Part shown: one piece after another, positions 37,606 through 56,026 of the stretch
Numbering within the stretch: position 1 is the first letter of the stretch
Layout: each line of letters opens with the position of its first letter
DNA from: Saksenaea vasiformis B4078
Taxonomy: Eukaryota; Mucoromycota; Mucoromycetes; Mucorales; Saksenaeaceae
Length of the DNA stretch: 64,000 nucleotides
Direction: 5' to 3'
Assembly (NCBI GenBank): GCA_000697055.1
Contig: JNDT01001955.1
Location: 1-64,000, forward strand
Position numbers and translations under genes: made by a program
The notes under the pieces: generated by a model
Databases searched by the model: none
Told to the model about the DNA's origin: nothing
The model's input: only the letters and a program-made list of their open reading frames with translations

Positions 37606-39112
37606 TATGATTGTCATTTAAAACAATCTGAAGTTCAAAAATTCACTATTCCTCAAGACACTCTATTTGACATCGGCATCTGCTTTGTGTACCCTATCAA
37701 CCGAATGAAGCTATTGATCGAAACGAAGTACGATTGTCTCGCAAATGAAAAGGATTAGATTGTAGCTATCTCTGCTCATCAATCCTTGGGTCTCCAAATT
37801 TGAACTCCTATCGCTTCGATTTGCTGTCAATGGATCGTATGTCGCCACTACAGAATGCAAAGGCAGATTTCCGCGTAATGCTACTGGTCTTCCACAATTT
37901 CGAGAAGTTATCAATCTCTTGGTCAAGTTCAAGGTAAAGATTATCAAGCAGAATATCCACACATCGGTTTCATATTCAATACTTCTATTATAGCTTACAG
38001 CCGAAAGCGTCTCCTTCCTTCCGTAATCCAACTGCCCGCTTTTGATTCCTTGTGTTGTTCTTACTATATTCATATCTTGTTTTTCTCGGCTCTTCACACT
38101 TTTGATATGTTATGCCAAAAAAAAATCACGAGGATAACTATTCACAACAAACGTAAATGCCAAATAAAAGTTCAGCAGGACATATGCTGTGTTGTAATAG
38201 CAGTAGAGTTGGTCTCTAGTCAATGTGCTTTCCTGTACTTCGTTAACCGTGCACTGGACCCGGATGGGTATACCGTCCTACTTTCGGGTTCTCTGACCGC
38301 ATGATTTCTTCGTATCACCTCCGTCAGAATTACTACGACTAATGCGGACCATCTCATCAGAGTATACACGTTTGATTGGATGACTAAGTCGACCACATTG
38401 TTTTCCCAAGTGAAGTGTAAAGGATGCTCAAGATATTATTTGGCGCCGTTATGCAGGATGATGTAGAAATCGATGGAATCAAGCATGAAAAACATAAGGG
38501 CATATGGTCACACAGCCATCTGTGAAGTTGATTACATAGGCAAGTACCAGGTAACCCTAAACTTCGATTAAGGTTTTCTGGTTTCAAAGCGCTCGGGAAA
38601 TCGTAATTTGCCGGAAGGATCAAGTGGCATGTCACTGCCGATTGGAAAAAATTCCATGGAAGCGGATAATAGTGTATGGAATGGCAAGATCTGACACCAG
38701 ATATGCCTTGCGTCCCTCGTTGTTGGTGAGGCACAGTTACCAACACAAAGCGCTGTTTTTATCAGAAGTGAAAGTCTCTAAACGTTCATTCAGCTTTTAA
38801 AAAATGCTGTTCAAACAATCTCTGCATCCTGAACTGTGTGGCTCAAAACTATCAGGTATTTAAATGTTGTCCTTACTCTTGAAACACACTTTGCATGAAT
38901 CCCCAGATCACTTAACCCTCGTGTACTCCTTGAAAAGCATTTCTATCCAATCAAATTAACCGGTTCGGCTATAGTATTATTCCGTCGCCGATAAAATTTT
39001 TTTATTATTTTCATCCCGGTGGGCGATCCCGCTGGGGAATGCGGCCAGGTGTTCCTATACCTACGTCAATCATATAAAAGCGCTTGTGTCCCCACCACTT
39101 TTCCAATTCAGT
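37606..39112. other. gap upstream of P450
   Basis: No supported gene. Frames such as 38384-38746 (minus) lack family motifs. The final 40 bp hold a TATA box for the P450 gene. Confidence 0.5.
39073..39080 (+). promoter_or_regulatory. TATA box of the P450 gene
   Basis: TATAAAAG, 33 bp before the ATG at 39113. This implies a very short 5' UTR; the spacing fits TATA-driven initiation close to the start codon. Confidence 0.55.
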
Positions 39113-40837
39113 ATGATTTCTTTACCTACATCCATAAACAATATGCACCTATCGAAGGCAGTCGAGTTGGTCCGACAAATGTCCCCCGAGCCACTTTTGG
39201 AACTGTACAACCGATCGTCACGGAATGAATTGATCGTTATGGGAGGTGCAGCCTTCCTCACACTATACAATCTTATGCAGTATATCAAAGAGAAACGACA
39301 AAAATTGCGATTACCACCTCGTGTCGGCTATTCCCTACCAATCTTTGGACATTCCTTGTACTTGATGTTCAACTCAAACCGCTTTATCGATTGGTGCTCG
39401 GCAACTTACGGCGAAGTATTTGATTTGGACTTACTAGGCGGTCCAGTCACTGTAGTTACAGGACGAACTGGTGATGAAGTTCTCAAAGCAGATACCGAAG
39501 ACTTATCTCTTAGAGAAGGCGTTGTCAAAGGTAAATTATCCTTTTTGTTTTTCGATCACCCCTTACTTATTTCAAACAGATTTACTTCACCTTGATTACG
39601 TACTTGATCACACAACATTCGAAATCGGTTTTGCTGTTAATCCTGCTGTGGCCAGAATGGCTGTCCCCAGTTCAAAGATACCGCTCTATACCGAACGCGT
39701 AATCGAAGGCCTTGAGCGAGGATTGAAAGAACTTTTACCCGATACAGATCCCGTGGTACTCCGTGATCCCAATGACTTTCTGCAGAACTTCGTCGCTTAC
39801 ATGAGCGTCCCTTCCCTTGTTGGCAAGGAAGCAGCAGGCAACAAAGCTGTCATCTCGTCCTTTGCAAATTTCACGGGTGATGTGACAGACAATATTCCGA
39901 CATTCATGCTCGTTCCTAAGTTCCTCCATCGCTTTATTATACCATACTTGCAGTCCGTCCATAAGCATCGCAAGGCCATGCTTGATCATGTTCTACCACT
40001 GGTTCGTGAACGACGGGCTAAAATGGCTGAAGCAGAAGCTAGGGGTGAGCCACATGGTTTGGAGATGAACTTCTTGCAAGGATTGATCGAATATGTGAAA
40101 CCGGATGGAACACAGTACACAGACGAAGAGGTTACTTTATCTGTCCTCATTATCGCTTTTGCTTCCGTCCATACCACTTCGATGCATATGGGATTTGCAC
40201 TTTACTGGCTTCTGGCGAGACCTGATCTACGGGAAGAACTGGAGAAGGAAATGCAGGAAGTGTTAGGAGACGGCCCGATCACATACGAAGCTTTGGAAAA
40301 AATGACCTTCTTAAACAACTTTATCCGCGAAACATTGCGCCAAGGTGTGGATAAGATTGGTAATGGAAAAAAGGTGCTCCGCGATTATACCTTTGCCAAT
40401 GGATATCAGGTTCCCAAAGGTTAGAGGAAAAGCATACATTGTATGTAAATCTAAACTGTTCCTAGGTCGCACGGTACAAGCAGCAAACCGACAGATGAAC
40501 TTTGGACTCTGTGTGAACAGAGCTGCCATTGACGAAATGGATCCAAGCATGTCAAAAAACCGAGCCTCTACCACACCAAACAGAGACTTCACCACATTTG
40601 GTGCAGGAAAGCATTTATGCCCAGGTAAGACACCACAACCTTTTCGAAATCACGTCTGATTGCTTCGATCTAGGACGATTCTTTGCTACGCATGAAATTA
40701 AACTTTCCCTGGTCACTTTACTACGACGTTTTGATGTCAGCACACGTAGCGGCAAGCGGCCTGAACCTATACATTACTTCGGCGGCAATATCGCTATCAA
40801 GTGCAACGACCCTCTTGTATTAAGAAGAAAGAAATAA
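39113..40837 (+). CDS. cytochrome P450 monooxygenase
   Basis: Heme-thiolate oxygenase, probably ER-anchored. Substrate unknown. Four exons (39113-39530, 39580-40419, 40466-40624, 40674-40837) give 526 residues. An N-terminal membrane segment (ELIVMGGAAFLTLYNLMQYI) precedes the proline-rich hinge RLPPRVGYSLPIFGHS. The I-helix reads IIAFASVHTTSMHMGFALY. The K-helix ExxR is in NFIRETLR. The heme loop is FGAGKHLCPGRFFATHE with the Cys ligand; its last residues come from the fourth exon. The AFASVHTTS helix and the KHLCPGRFFA loop are not those of CYP51 (which has FGGGRHRCIGE-like loops). They fit the broad fungal class that also holds gibberellin- and terpene-type P450s. No terpene synthase, reductase or other pathway gene is nearby. 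Two decayed P450 copies follow downstream. Confidence 0.92.
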
Positions 40838-42799
40838 GCAACAACTGTAATTGACACGAGTCCTCCTGTTAAAATGATCCCTAAATCCGTATCCCATAAC
40901 ATGCCATCTATCCGCAATAAAATGAAAATCTTGCAAATAACGTCAGTGTATAGCCAAAACAAACAGATCATATGAAATGATCTGCAATGTTGGTGCTTTT
41001 GTTCCACAAAATGCAAGTGCAGTTTGCGCATTTGTGTGACCTCAAACGGTAACTAGAGCACTGATCTAGATGCTGCTTTCATGCAAGGACGCGCTACTCC
41101 TCTTGTAGGCTCTGAACCACCGGTCCTCCCCATTGGAGCGATGGATTGACAAGGACAAGATGACAGTATCGATTGGTCGACAAGGATCATGATTCAACCA
41201 AAAAAAATATGAGTTTCTTTTGCAGACAGTTTCCCCTTGCTGTAGGAAGATTTTCTTTAATGGTAGCCTACCATAAGCAAAAGGCCGAGCTCTTGGGATG
41301 CATAATGGTATCTTATAAGACTTAGATTTCTACCATCAAGTGACCGCTTGCAATTCTGCTTGATGTCTACGCTAAAGAAGCACTTGCAGCGGCAGTAACA
41401 TTTCAGAAATATTCCTTTTTACAAGCTAATTTAGACGATTGCAAGGGATTATTTCGTAATGTTTAACTCAGTCTTCTATTTGCTATTCGTACATGCGTTT
41501 AGTCACGCACGATCTCATTCAATGATTTGCCTCATATAAGGTTTGACAATTAGGTTCCTCCGTGGATGCAGAGTTCATGCAAGTGGTGTAAAATGTAATG
41601 ATAATTTGGGTGCCATCTTACTGAACTCCCAAGGGCATAACCATGCATTCTTGGCATTAAGTTGCGGCACTTGCTTTGGTTGGTGTGGCGAGCCTTCTAC
41701 AATGGCTTCAGAGGTTGACCAGGTTTGTTGAAGCTTTTCAATAACATTGGAAGTCGGAAATGAGTTTTCCATGTCATTTATCGTCATACGGCAAATGCAT
41801 AAATAGCTGCGAGAAAACCAATCCCTGTTAACAATGACCCATCCAACGACGCAAACGTTCATCTGCCTTCTAAACATAATCGCAAGAACGGGCTCGTAGC
41901 AGTTCCCTTCGAAGAAAGAAATTGACTGTTCGAATTCGTTGATTATGTGCTACCAAGAGACAACACGGATCGCCAATTAAAGCCTTGAATGAATTAAATC
42001 TCTTAGAATCAAGTAATGGCGTTTATCTCTGACGTTGGTGACAATCCTCTTTTCTAATATCCTGTAGCACTACGTGTGTAATAACTGCGTTCGAGTCACT
42101 GGAGCTAACCGAAGAATAGACCTCTTAATGGTCATACCTTATACAATTACTGACACGCCGAAATATCCTAGACCTTATTCCATAAAGAGCGCTTGTCGTT
42201 AGCATTCGAGTCGAGGAAATTGGGAATGGTTCCAGACCAATGTGCAAGCAATTTTCTATAAACGATATCGAAAGTACGTTGGGAAGGGATGGGCGCCGAT
42301 AATCGAGTTGAACGAGGACGTTGTGAAACCATAAAGCACGTTCCAAAAACGGCGGGTTCTGCGTAAGCGTAGTAGTGGGTGTCAATAGATATGAGTAACC
42401 CCAATTTCTTGCCCGCCCTTATAAGGGATAAAAGCATAATCTCAACTGAAGGCGCTTATACCAAAAGATAACCTTCATGTCGCTTACATTTTGTCTACGT
42501 GCAGCGCTTGACTACTAATGGTTGTAACTGTCAGGAGAAGAAAAGCTTTAATTGGATATAGCGTCTTTATCTTTGTAAAGGACCTACTATTGCCTCATTC
42601 GTATTAGTTGTAAGTCAGCCGAGTACAATAATACTGCAAGGGCATTGGCCAATATCTTTATTTTGAAATAAGTAATTCCTTAGCGTAAGAGCTGTCACGA
42701 TGTACCTTTATGTATCAGTTCTTTGTGCTTGTTTACGGAGCATACAGACGCTTAGGTATCAAATGAATTCATCAACTGGTGACAATTTCTTGCAACTGA

Positions 42800-42945
42800 A
42801 CAAAGCGCAGCGTTTCGCGAATGAAGTCGTTTAAGGTCATCTTTTCCAGAGCCTCGAATGCGATTGGTCCGACCCAGGAACTTCCTGCGCTTCCTTTTCC
42901 AGTTTTCTCATAGGGTCAGCTTGTACCAGGAGTCGGTAAAGCGCA
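42800..42945 (-). pseudogene. inverted P450 fragment (J/K-helix region)
   Basis: Read on minus, the stretch contains TTCATTCGCGAAACGCTGCG against TTTATCCGCGAAACATTGCG of the intact gene at 40319. Upstream of it the peptide pattern LYRLLVQADPM, LEKEAQEV matches the gene's LYWLLARPDLR, LEKEMQEV. Stops and frameshifts break the frame after that. Divergence is greater than in the direct copy, so this may derive from an older paralogue. Confidence 0.7.
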
Positions 42946-43544
42946 AGTTTTATATACCCTGCTGGGGTCATGGCAAACCATCCTCCAACAGATGATCACA
43001 AAGCCCGGATCTCTAAGCGCAGGATGTGTGATTTTGAGGAAACCATAGCTGTTAACTCCAAAGCTGCTATTTTGGTCTTGGAAAGTCAACTGGTAGAGGT
43101 TAGTATGCGCTATCGCGTAGAATCAGACATCACCAAAAAAGGAAAAAAAGGCTGCATATCATCGTATAGGCATTAGTGTGAACATGAGTCATAATCCCGT
43201 TGAGCGAACGTCTAAAGCCGTCTCGGTGACGCGTCGTACATTTCTATGAAGTGAGTGTTGACTGCTAGGCACCAGCAAATCAAGAGGATGGTAGTGCCTT
43301 CGGGCCCTTTCTGGCACTAATGGTGCAACCTGTGCTGGTTATAGAAGTTTTGGCTAGAACGACTTGGTAAAATTGGAGAAATATATTTCTAGAAATCACT
43401 AAGCTTTGTGGCATGAGAAGGCGCTGTCCATTTCTCTCTACAGTATTATAGCGCAGAGCAGAGGTGCCAAGCCATTTTGATGTCATTACGCTGCGGAATC
43501 GCTTTGAAACTCACTAGGAAGCTCACTATGGATTTGTCAGCATA

Positions 43545-44530
43545 TGCGTAAAATTGATGCCGGAAAAGAACTGCTTAGAGACTATACCTTTACTGGCGGC
43601 TAACAGTTTCTCAAAAGTGGGCTGAAATCATATAACTTTTTATACACCCAAGTTGTTCTTAGCTCATACGGTACAATCAGATAGGATTTGATTTCCATGT
43701 CAACAGAGGAGCCGTTGACAAAGTGGGACCCTCCTTATCCAGCAACCGCGCTTTTACTATACCGACCAGGGATTTCACCACATTTGGTGTACGAAAATGT
43801 TGTGTCTAGATAAAGTAGTAACCAATCTCGAAACCATGTCTAATCACTCTGATCTAGCATGGCCCTTTTCCACGCATGAAGCTAAAAGCTTTTCCTCGAC
43901 CATTTTACTACGGCACTTTGGCGTCATCACATGTAGCGGCGAGCAGCCCGAATCGTACATTTCTTCGCGGTAATACCGCTTTGCAATGCGACGATTCGCT
44001 TTGATTGACGAGCAGAAGCAACCATCACTGTCTTTGACGCTAGTGCTCTAAATGTATTCCTTCTGTTTGAAACACACCCTAAACACATATTCCATCATGC
44101 GGAATTTGCCACAATAAACGAAAAGACTGCAAATCATGATGATGCAGATAGCCAAGATAACCTGTCATAGGAGTGATCTACAAGGCTGGTGCTCTGTTTC
44201 ACAAATGCAGGTACAGTTCATGTACCTGTGTGACCTCACACCGTAATTAGAGCGCGACGTTGGACGATTCTTCTACCGCAAGATCATGTCGGTCCTCTTG
44301 CCGACGTTGAACCTCCGCTCCTCAACCTTGAACCGGTCAGTTCTTGATGAGCAGGAAATGTTGGCGATTGTAGAAGCAAAGCAAAGCTTAAGACCAGAAA
44401 GTGCATGATTCTATGAAAAATGTAACGTTTCATTTATGGATAGCTTCCTCCCGTTGCATGCACACTGTGGTCATCGGTTCCCTGCCATAAGCAGAAAGTT
44501 ACGCTTTTTGGACTTGTTGAACTGTATACA
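43545..44530 (+). pseudogene. decayed direct duplicate of the P450 3' half and flank
   Basis: Follows the intact gene from about 40350 through its stop and on into its 3' flank, displaced by about 3.2 kb. Examples: TTCACCACATTTGGTG is identical at 43773 and 40588. The exon 4 region keeps CATGAAGCTAAA, TTTTACTACG and CGGCGAGCAGCCCGAA-like sequence. Downstream, GCAGATAGCCAA and GTGTGACCTCA match the flank of the intact gene. The heme-loop codons are broken by substitutions and a TAG follows shortly, so it cannot make a P450. Coding homology ends near 44010; flank homology fades by about 44530. Confidence 0.85.
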
Positions 44531-45722
44531 TTGTATTATCCCACAAACCTTGCTTATTTTCTGCTTAAATTTCTGTAGCTTTTCAAATATTTCAAACCCT
44601 TTGCTCAAGCCATTACTATCGGTATGGTTTGGCACCTGTATCGAGAAATCGCATTTTACAACGACAATGAATGTTCTAGAAGCTATGTTTTTTTTATTCA
44701 CCGGCAGCGTGCATCAGATTATGCTTGTGATCGCGGAGGAGACAGCCCTATGTGTGGGGTTGGTACAGACACGGCTGGAGTGACAAGACGATTTAAGAGA
44801 AGCGGTAACGGTGTAACGAACAAAGGTCCCAACACTGAGCAAAATGCGAGGCAGTAAGGATTTGATTGGTCGGTTGTATTAGTAAACAGCACGTTCTCGT
44901 ACATGTTCTTTTCATCTCCAGAGTTCTAAGCCACCTATCCAAAAATAATCTCGTGGACGTGTACACTCGTTACCGTCGTGCAAACCTAGTCAAATGGCTA
45001 CCGTGAGACATTTTTGGTTGTACACGTAGTAAGCCAGGAAAACCTTGGCTTGGGTTCGAACAGTACATGAAGATGTTATAGAGAGAGATGGAAAAAATGA
45101 ATCTGACTGCTCGACCGGAGGATCGGCGGAGATCTAAGAAACATCCCGAAGGAAAGTGAGTCCTTTTTTTTTTGTTTAGCAATCACTTTTCAACTGTCTC
45201 CTGTTTTTCATAAAACCATTCTTGTGTTATTGTACCATGTATCTTCAAACCCTAAATGTCATGCCACTTTCGTATGGTTGCAACTGTCCTTAAAGTCCGC
45301 GAGATACAAGAAAACATTGGTCGCAGAGAGCAAAGCCATCTTCGTCATCAATTTTTTTATATCTCAGACATAAAAAAAATGAGACTAAGAGAATGAGATC
45401 TGTAGGTGATGGATCGAAAAACATAGCAGAAATCCCAATACTTCTAGGTTTCTGCCTTTTTTATTTTTATTAGGGTACATTTTTAGGTTCGCAGGTCATA
45501 CGTCCCAAAAACTGACAAAGACAACCAGTATTTGGTAAGTCAAATCTATCCCGCAGGCTATCGTTAGCGGTATTTGGTAAGCGAAATCTATCCCCGCCCT
45601 ACAATCGATGGCGGAGTTGGTCGGACCACCGTTCCATATATTACCGGCTCAAGACCTCTAATGGCAAATTTTTTTTTTCGTTGTTGTCACCGAGTAAAAC
45701 ATTTTTTGTCAACCTTCCTCTT

Positions 45723-47131
45723 ATGGCCGCTGCAGTACACGAACCCACTCCCTCTACCGAGAAATTCAAGGTCGAAGAGACCGCTAGCATAGAACGCTAT
45801 GTTGAAGAAGAAAGAGCCTCTACTGTTGTCAATGAGTTTGGCCATGGTACCGGTACTTGGCTTACAGCGTACGCGAACATTGTTTGCGTTGTAGCTGGTA
45901 CAGGTACCCTTGGTCTTCCTTACGCCTTCCGAGATGGTGGCTGGCTCGGTGTGCTGAGTCTAATGCTTGCTTATACCATGGCTGTCTACAGTGGTATTAT
46001 TCTCATTCGATGTCTCTATTACAAGCCTGGTCATCGTCTCCACGATTACAAAGAAATCGGCAAAGCAGCTTTTGGTATACCTGGCTATATTGTCGCAACG
46101 TTCCTCCATTTCCTTTACTTGTTTGGTTGCCCTGCACTGTATCTGGTCCTGGCTGGTGCCAACATGCACGATCTATTGAAATACACAGTAAGTTTTCCCA
46201 CGACGAATGCCCGTTTCGTGTTTTATTTACGTTTGATTTTTTTTTTTAGGTTGCTGGTCTTACCGCACGCTACTGGAGTATTATTTTTGCTGTTCTGGTG
46301 CTGATTCCCTCTGTGATCATGAAGACATTGCGAGAGGTTACTGCGGTAGCCGTCGTTGGTGCCCTCAGCACATTGGTTGCCGTCTTCATTGTCGTGATCC
46401 GAGCGCCGATGGAGCGCAACATGAGCGCAGAGGTCGTCCACCATGACGGTGTCATTTGGACCGGTTTTCCGTCCGCATTGGCTACCATCGCTTTCTCTTT
46501 TGGTGGTAACAATACCTATCCGCACGTCGAACACGCATTGGCTAAACCGCATCAATGGAAGTGGGCTGTTACTGCCGGTTTGACCACCTGTACTGCTCTT
46601 TACATGATGACTGCTGTTGCTGGTTACTGGGCTTACGGTGACAAGACTCAATCGCCTATCTACGACTCCTTTGTTGAAGACTCACCTGCCAAGATTGTTG
46701 CTATGATTATCATGACGATTCACGTCATTCTTGCTATCCCGATTTACACAACCTCGTTTTCGCTCGAATTTGAGAAGTTTGTCCATTGTCATGAAGACAG
46801 ACTCGGAAAGTTCGGTGCTTGGCTTGGACGTGCCATTATCCGTACAGCAACCATGGTGATCCTTGCTCTGCTGGCTGTCTTTGTGCCCTTCTTCAACAAC
46901 TTTATGAGCCTGATCGGTGCACTTTCCAACTGTGGCCTCGTTTTCCTTCTGCCTGTGGTTTGCTATCTCAAACTGACAGGTGTGCGAAACAAGCCTTGGT
47001 ATGAATTGGCCTTCTGCGCCCTCACTCTCCTCTTGGGTATTGTTGGTTGCATTTTCGGTACCAAGGACGCCATTCTTGGACTGAAGGACAAGTTTGAAAG
47101 TGCCGCAGCAGAAGGCAAAGGTGTTTACTAG
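45723..47131 (+). CDS. AAAP-family amino-acid transporter (AVT-like)
   Basis: Multipass secondary transporter of neutral amino acids, in the vacuolar or plasma membrane. Two exons (45723-46187, 46250-47131) give 448 residues. The cytosolic N-terminus is acidic. The first membrane helix carries the family mark NIVCVVAGTGTLGLPYAFRD. The helix with IAFSFGGNNTYPHVEHAL is typical of AAAP/AVT proteins. About eleven hydrophobic segments follow in all, with FSLEFEKFVH between two of them and a charged C-terminus. The ATG at 45723 was preferred over an in-frame CTG/TTG-led extension from 45681. Substrate cannot be read from sequence. Confidence 0.9.
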
Positions 47132-53579
<6,448 letters not shown>

Positions 53580-54310
53580 ACAAAACCTAAAATGCTTTTT
53601 TTTTCTTTTCTGTCCGAGATAATATATAAAAATGGATGAATCGAAATGATAACGTGTAATTGTTTATTGAAGAGATACTAGATTACATAAATAACATGCT
53701 ACACGTATAGAAAGATGTGTGCATCTTTGATGGGAAACGGATATGGAAAGTTCCCTAGGAGAGATACATAGTGGAAGTCTAGAAACGGCCAAGCAGCGAG
53801 AGACCGGGGCAATATCTGCAGAAGGTGTTGTCCGAGCAAACAGAAAAGATCTGATCGAGATCTTTCAGTTTTCGGCAGACCAGTTGCTTCAGAGATCCAG
53901 CGACTCACGAAACGCCATATAAACTCGTTGCCTATTCACAGTAAAGCTGTATGCCCTGGCTAGTTGCAGTATCCACTGCTCTACCCCAGCATTAACCAGT
54001 AGAGGGGTCTTCTCTTCAAATCGATCGCCGCTGACACGGTATACTTTCAGTCAGGTTGCAACAGCCGCTTTTTGGCCGCTACAACCATTCACTGACTTGT
54101 ATTCATCGTGCTCATTTGGCGACATTGCTCTACGTTGAGGGAACCCATTCTTTGAAAAAGGCGATATCCAAATTTGGAAGTACTGAGGGTGGATCGGTGG
54201 CTGAATTTCATTGGCTAAAGATGAGAAATCCAACAACGGTTTGAACGGTAGCCTCTCTCTCTTTCTCTTTTTTCTTCCTTTTTCCTACACATACACACGC
54301 ACACATAAAG
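53580..54310. other. ARO1-SEC62 intergenic region
   Basis: 3' UTR of ARO1, then sequence without a supported frame, then a CT-rich leader and CA-rich stretch immediately before the SEC62 ATG. Confidence 0.55.
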
Positions 54311-55145
54311 ATGAGTGACCACGTACATGGACCCAACTGTAGTCATGGCCATGGTGGACAGCCAGGAACGATCCACATTCCCGATGCTAACAAGGCACCG
54401 GCATGGGTCAAGGCAACAGCCGAATATTTGAAAGATGCAAAGAAATCTGGCATGAAGGCTCGACAGGGTGTGTTTAATGGCAAACGCATCGATTATTTCA
54501 AAGGTATTGTGTAGTAGTAGGTTATGGCTTTGGGGTTTTACTTATGTGATATGATTAGGAAAAAGTGCAGTAAGCGCTTTAATGAAAGACGCGTATGCCA
54601 AGTTGTTGCCCAGCGACCGTCAAGCATTGAGCACCCGTGAAGATGCGTTCAGTATTGTTGACGAATTGGGGCGAAATGGACTTATCTTGCGTGTTGAACG
54701 TGGTGATTCGATTGGTGGCAAAGGAAGTCCAAGAGTCCTGCAACCTGTACCAGCACAGGAATTCAAAGAAGAAGCCTATTACATGTGGATTTGGGAGGGT
54801 TCGCAGTTGAAGCTGTATATTGGAGCAGCTGCATTGGTAGCAACAGTTCTGGCAGCGGTTTTGTTCCCACTTTGGCCACGATCATTGCAATTAGGTGTAT
54901 GGTATCTCAGTGTCGGTGTACTGGGATTGTTGGGTGTCTTCTTTGGTATTGCCGTTATCCGATTGATTCTCTATATTCTCTCGATCATTGTATTGCCTCG
55001 TGGATTCTGGTTATTCCCTAACTTATTTGAAGACTGTGGTGTGGTGGAAAGCTTTATTCCTTTTTGGGGTTGGGATGAACCCAAGGTGAAGAGACGATCA
55101 AAGGCAGCATCAACGACAGTGGAAGAAGAAAGCAAAGAAGAATAA
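54311..55145 (+). CDS. SEC62: ER translocation protein SEC62
   Basis: Subunit of the Sec62/Sec63 complex that, with the Sec61 channel and BiP, drives post-translational import into the ER. Two exons (54311-54503, 54559-55145) give 259 residues. The cytosolic part has a His-rich start (SDHVHGPNCSHGHGG), then APAWVKATAEYLK and the Sec62 core NGKRIDYFKGKSAVSALM. Two membrane segments follow: LYIGAAALVATVLAAVLFPL and a long LGVWYLSVGVLGLLGVFF region. LPRGFWLFPNLFEDCG lies after the second segment. The C-terminus is charged (KRRSKAASTTVEEESKEE). It converges on the DGCR6-family gene with only 20 bp between the stop codons, so their 3' UTRs must overlap. Confidence 0.95.
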
Positions 55146-55165
55146 CCGAAACAAAAACACCCAAT

Positions 55166-56026
55166 TCATTTCATCATGTCTTGCAGGATAGATATTACTT
55201 TTTGCTGTAGTTTCATTTCCGCTGGATCACTTGTCACTTTAAAAAACGGCACTTTGAGCTGTTGAAAAAGAAAAAAAGTTCAAAAGAATAGGTGTCAAGA
55301 CTTAATCATTCCTTTTTATAATGTACTTACTTCCATTAACATTTGTTGTTGTTTTCCAACTTCCTTGTCCATCTGATGCAAAATATACGTGTCTAATTTT
55401 TTGAGTTCGGCTGCTGAGGACTTCTCTTGTGCTGCTACAGCAGATGGATCACAAGCGCCAATTAAAGCTCTAATGACTAAGGTTAGAGGAGTAATGTATA
55501 TTTCTCTTCCTACTTTGCACAGATGGCATCTTTTTGTTTGGTTTGTCTTTGTATTATTTCTTGTCGATGATCAAACATGTTCCTTTCTTTATCGTCCTAA
55601 AGGAAAATGATAAATCAGATTAAACAAACAAATAAATGGTAAATTTCTTACCTGTTTACGCTTCATATCACGTAACACTTCCAGTAAGTTTGTTTCTTTG
55701 ACCATTCTACCCAATGCCAGGAGGACATCAGGTGTAATGGTTGTTTCGGCTTGTATAGATTCCAACAAGGCATCAAGTGAATTATCTGCAGCAGGTTGTT
55801 GTTTTGCATGGTATTCTTCGCGCACTTGTCGAATGACCTCTGGATCGATGTTTGATAGATTGAGTACGGAGGTAATGGGTAATGGCGGTTGTTGTCGTTG
55901 TTGTGGCTGTGGCTGTTCTTGTTGTGAAGGTGTTTGGTTTGCTTCCTAAGATACATATATATGTATTATGTGTTAACGCATAGTTTTTGTTACCTGCAAA
56001 AGGGAAAGAATATGATTGATATCCAT
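55166..56026 (-). CDS. DGCR6: DGCR6 family protein
   Basis: Small coiled-coil protein of the DGCR6/gonadal (gdl) family; molecular role not established. Five exons on minus (56026-55994, 55945-55652, 55596-55514, 55469-55331, 55258-55166), phases all consistent, give 213 residues. It starts MDINHILSLLQEANQTP and has a Gln/Pro stretch in exon 2. The conserved core follows: PDVLLALGRMVKETNLLEV and KRKQDDKERNMFDHRQEI, aligned by eye to [20 protein letters not shown] and TEKSLYNQR of human DGCR6. Near the end, LHQMDKEVGKQQQMLMELKV and FFKVTSDPAEMKLQQKVISI match the human LELDRKVADQQSTLEKAGV and FYVTTNPQELMLQMNLLEL. No single reading frame reveals more than about half of it. The match is from memory; a profile search would settle it. 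Confidence 0.8.

Larger units (their letters stand above)
40838..45722. other. 4.9-kb gap with decayed P450 copies
   Basis: Holds the inverted fragment at 42800-42945 and the direct copy at 43545-44530. Between them a 68-codon frame (42970-43173, starting MANHPPTDDHKARISKRRMC) follows a TTTATATA box. It has helical character, but I could not extend it by splicing and did not call it. Near 44981-45060 an A-box-like TAGTCAAATGGC and a B-box-like GGTTCGAACA occur without a cloverleaf. The rest shows nothing recognisable. Confidence 0.55.

Noticed and set aside
38384..38746. 120-codon minus-strand frame as a retrotransposon remnant
   Set aside because: No reverse transcriptase, integrase or gag motif could be recognised.
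39113..40837. P450 as CYP51 (lanosterol demethylase)
   Set aside because: The I-helix (AFASVHTTS) and heme loop (KHLCPGRFFA) do not match the CYP51 signatures.
42083..42110. Perfect B-box GTTCGAGTC as a tRNA gene
   Set aside because: The flanks do not form a T-stem and no A-box or cloverleaf fits.
42970..43173. 68-codon frame after a TATA-like box as a new gene
   Set aside because: Every tested acceptor downstream leads quickly to a stop, and no motif is present.
45040..45070. A-box/B-box pair near 44990 and 45052 as a tRNA gene
   Set aside because: No cloverleaf can be drawn. At most a weak SINE-like resemblance, reported only in the gap entry.
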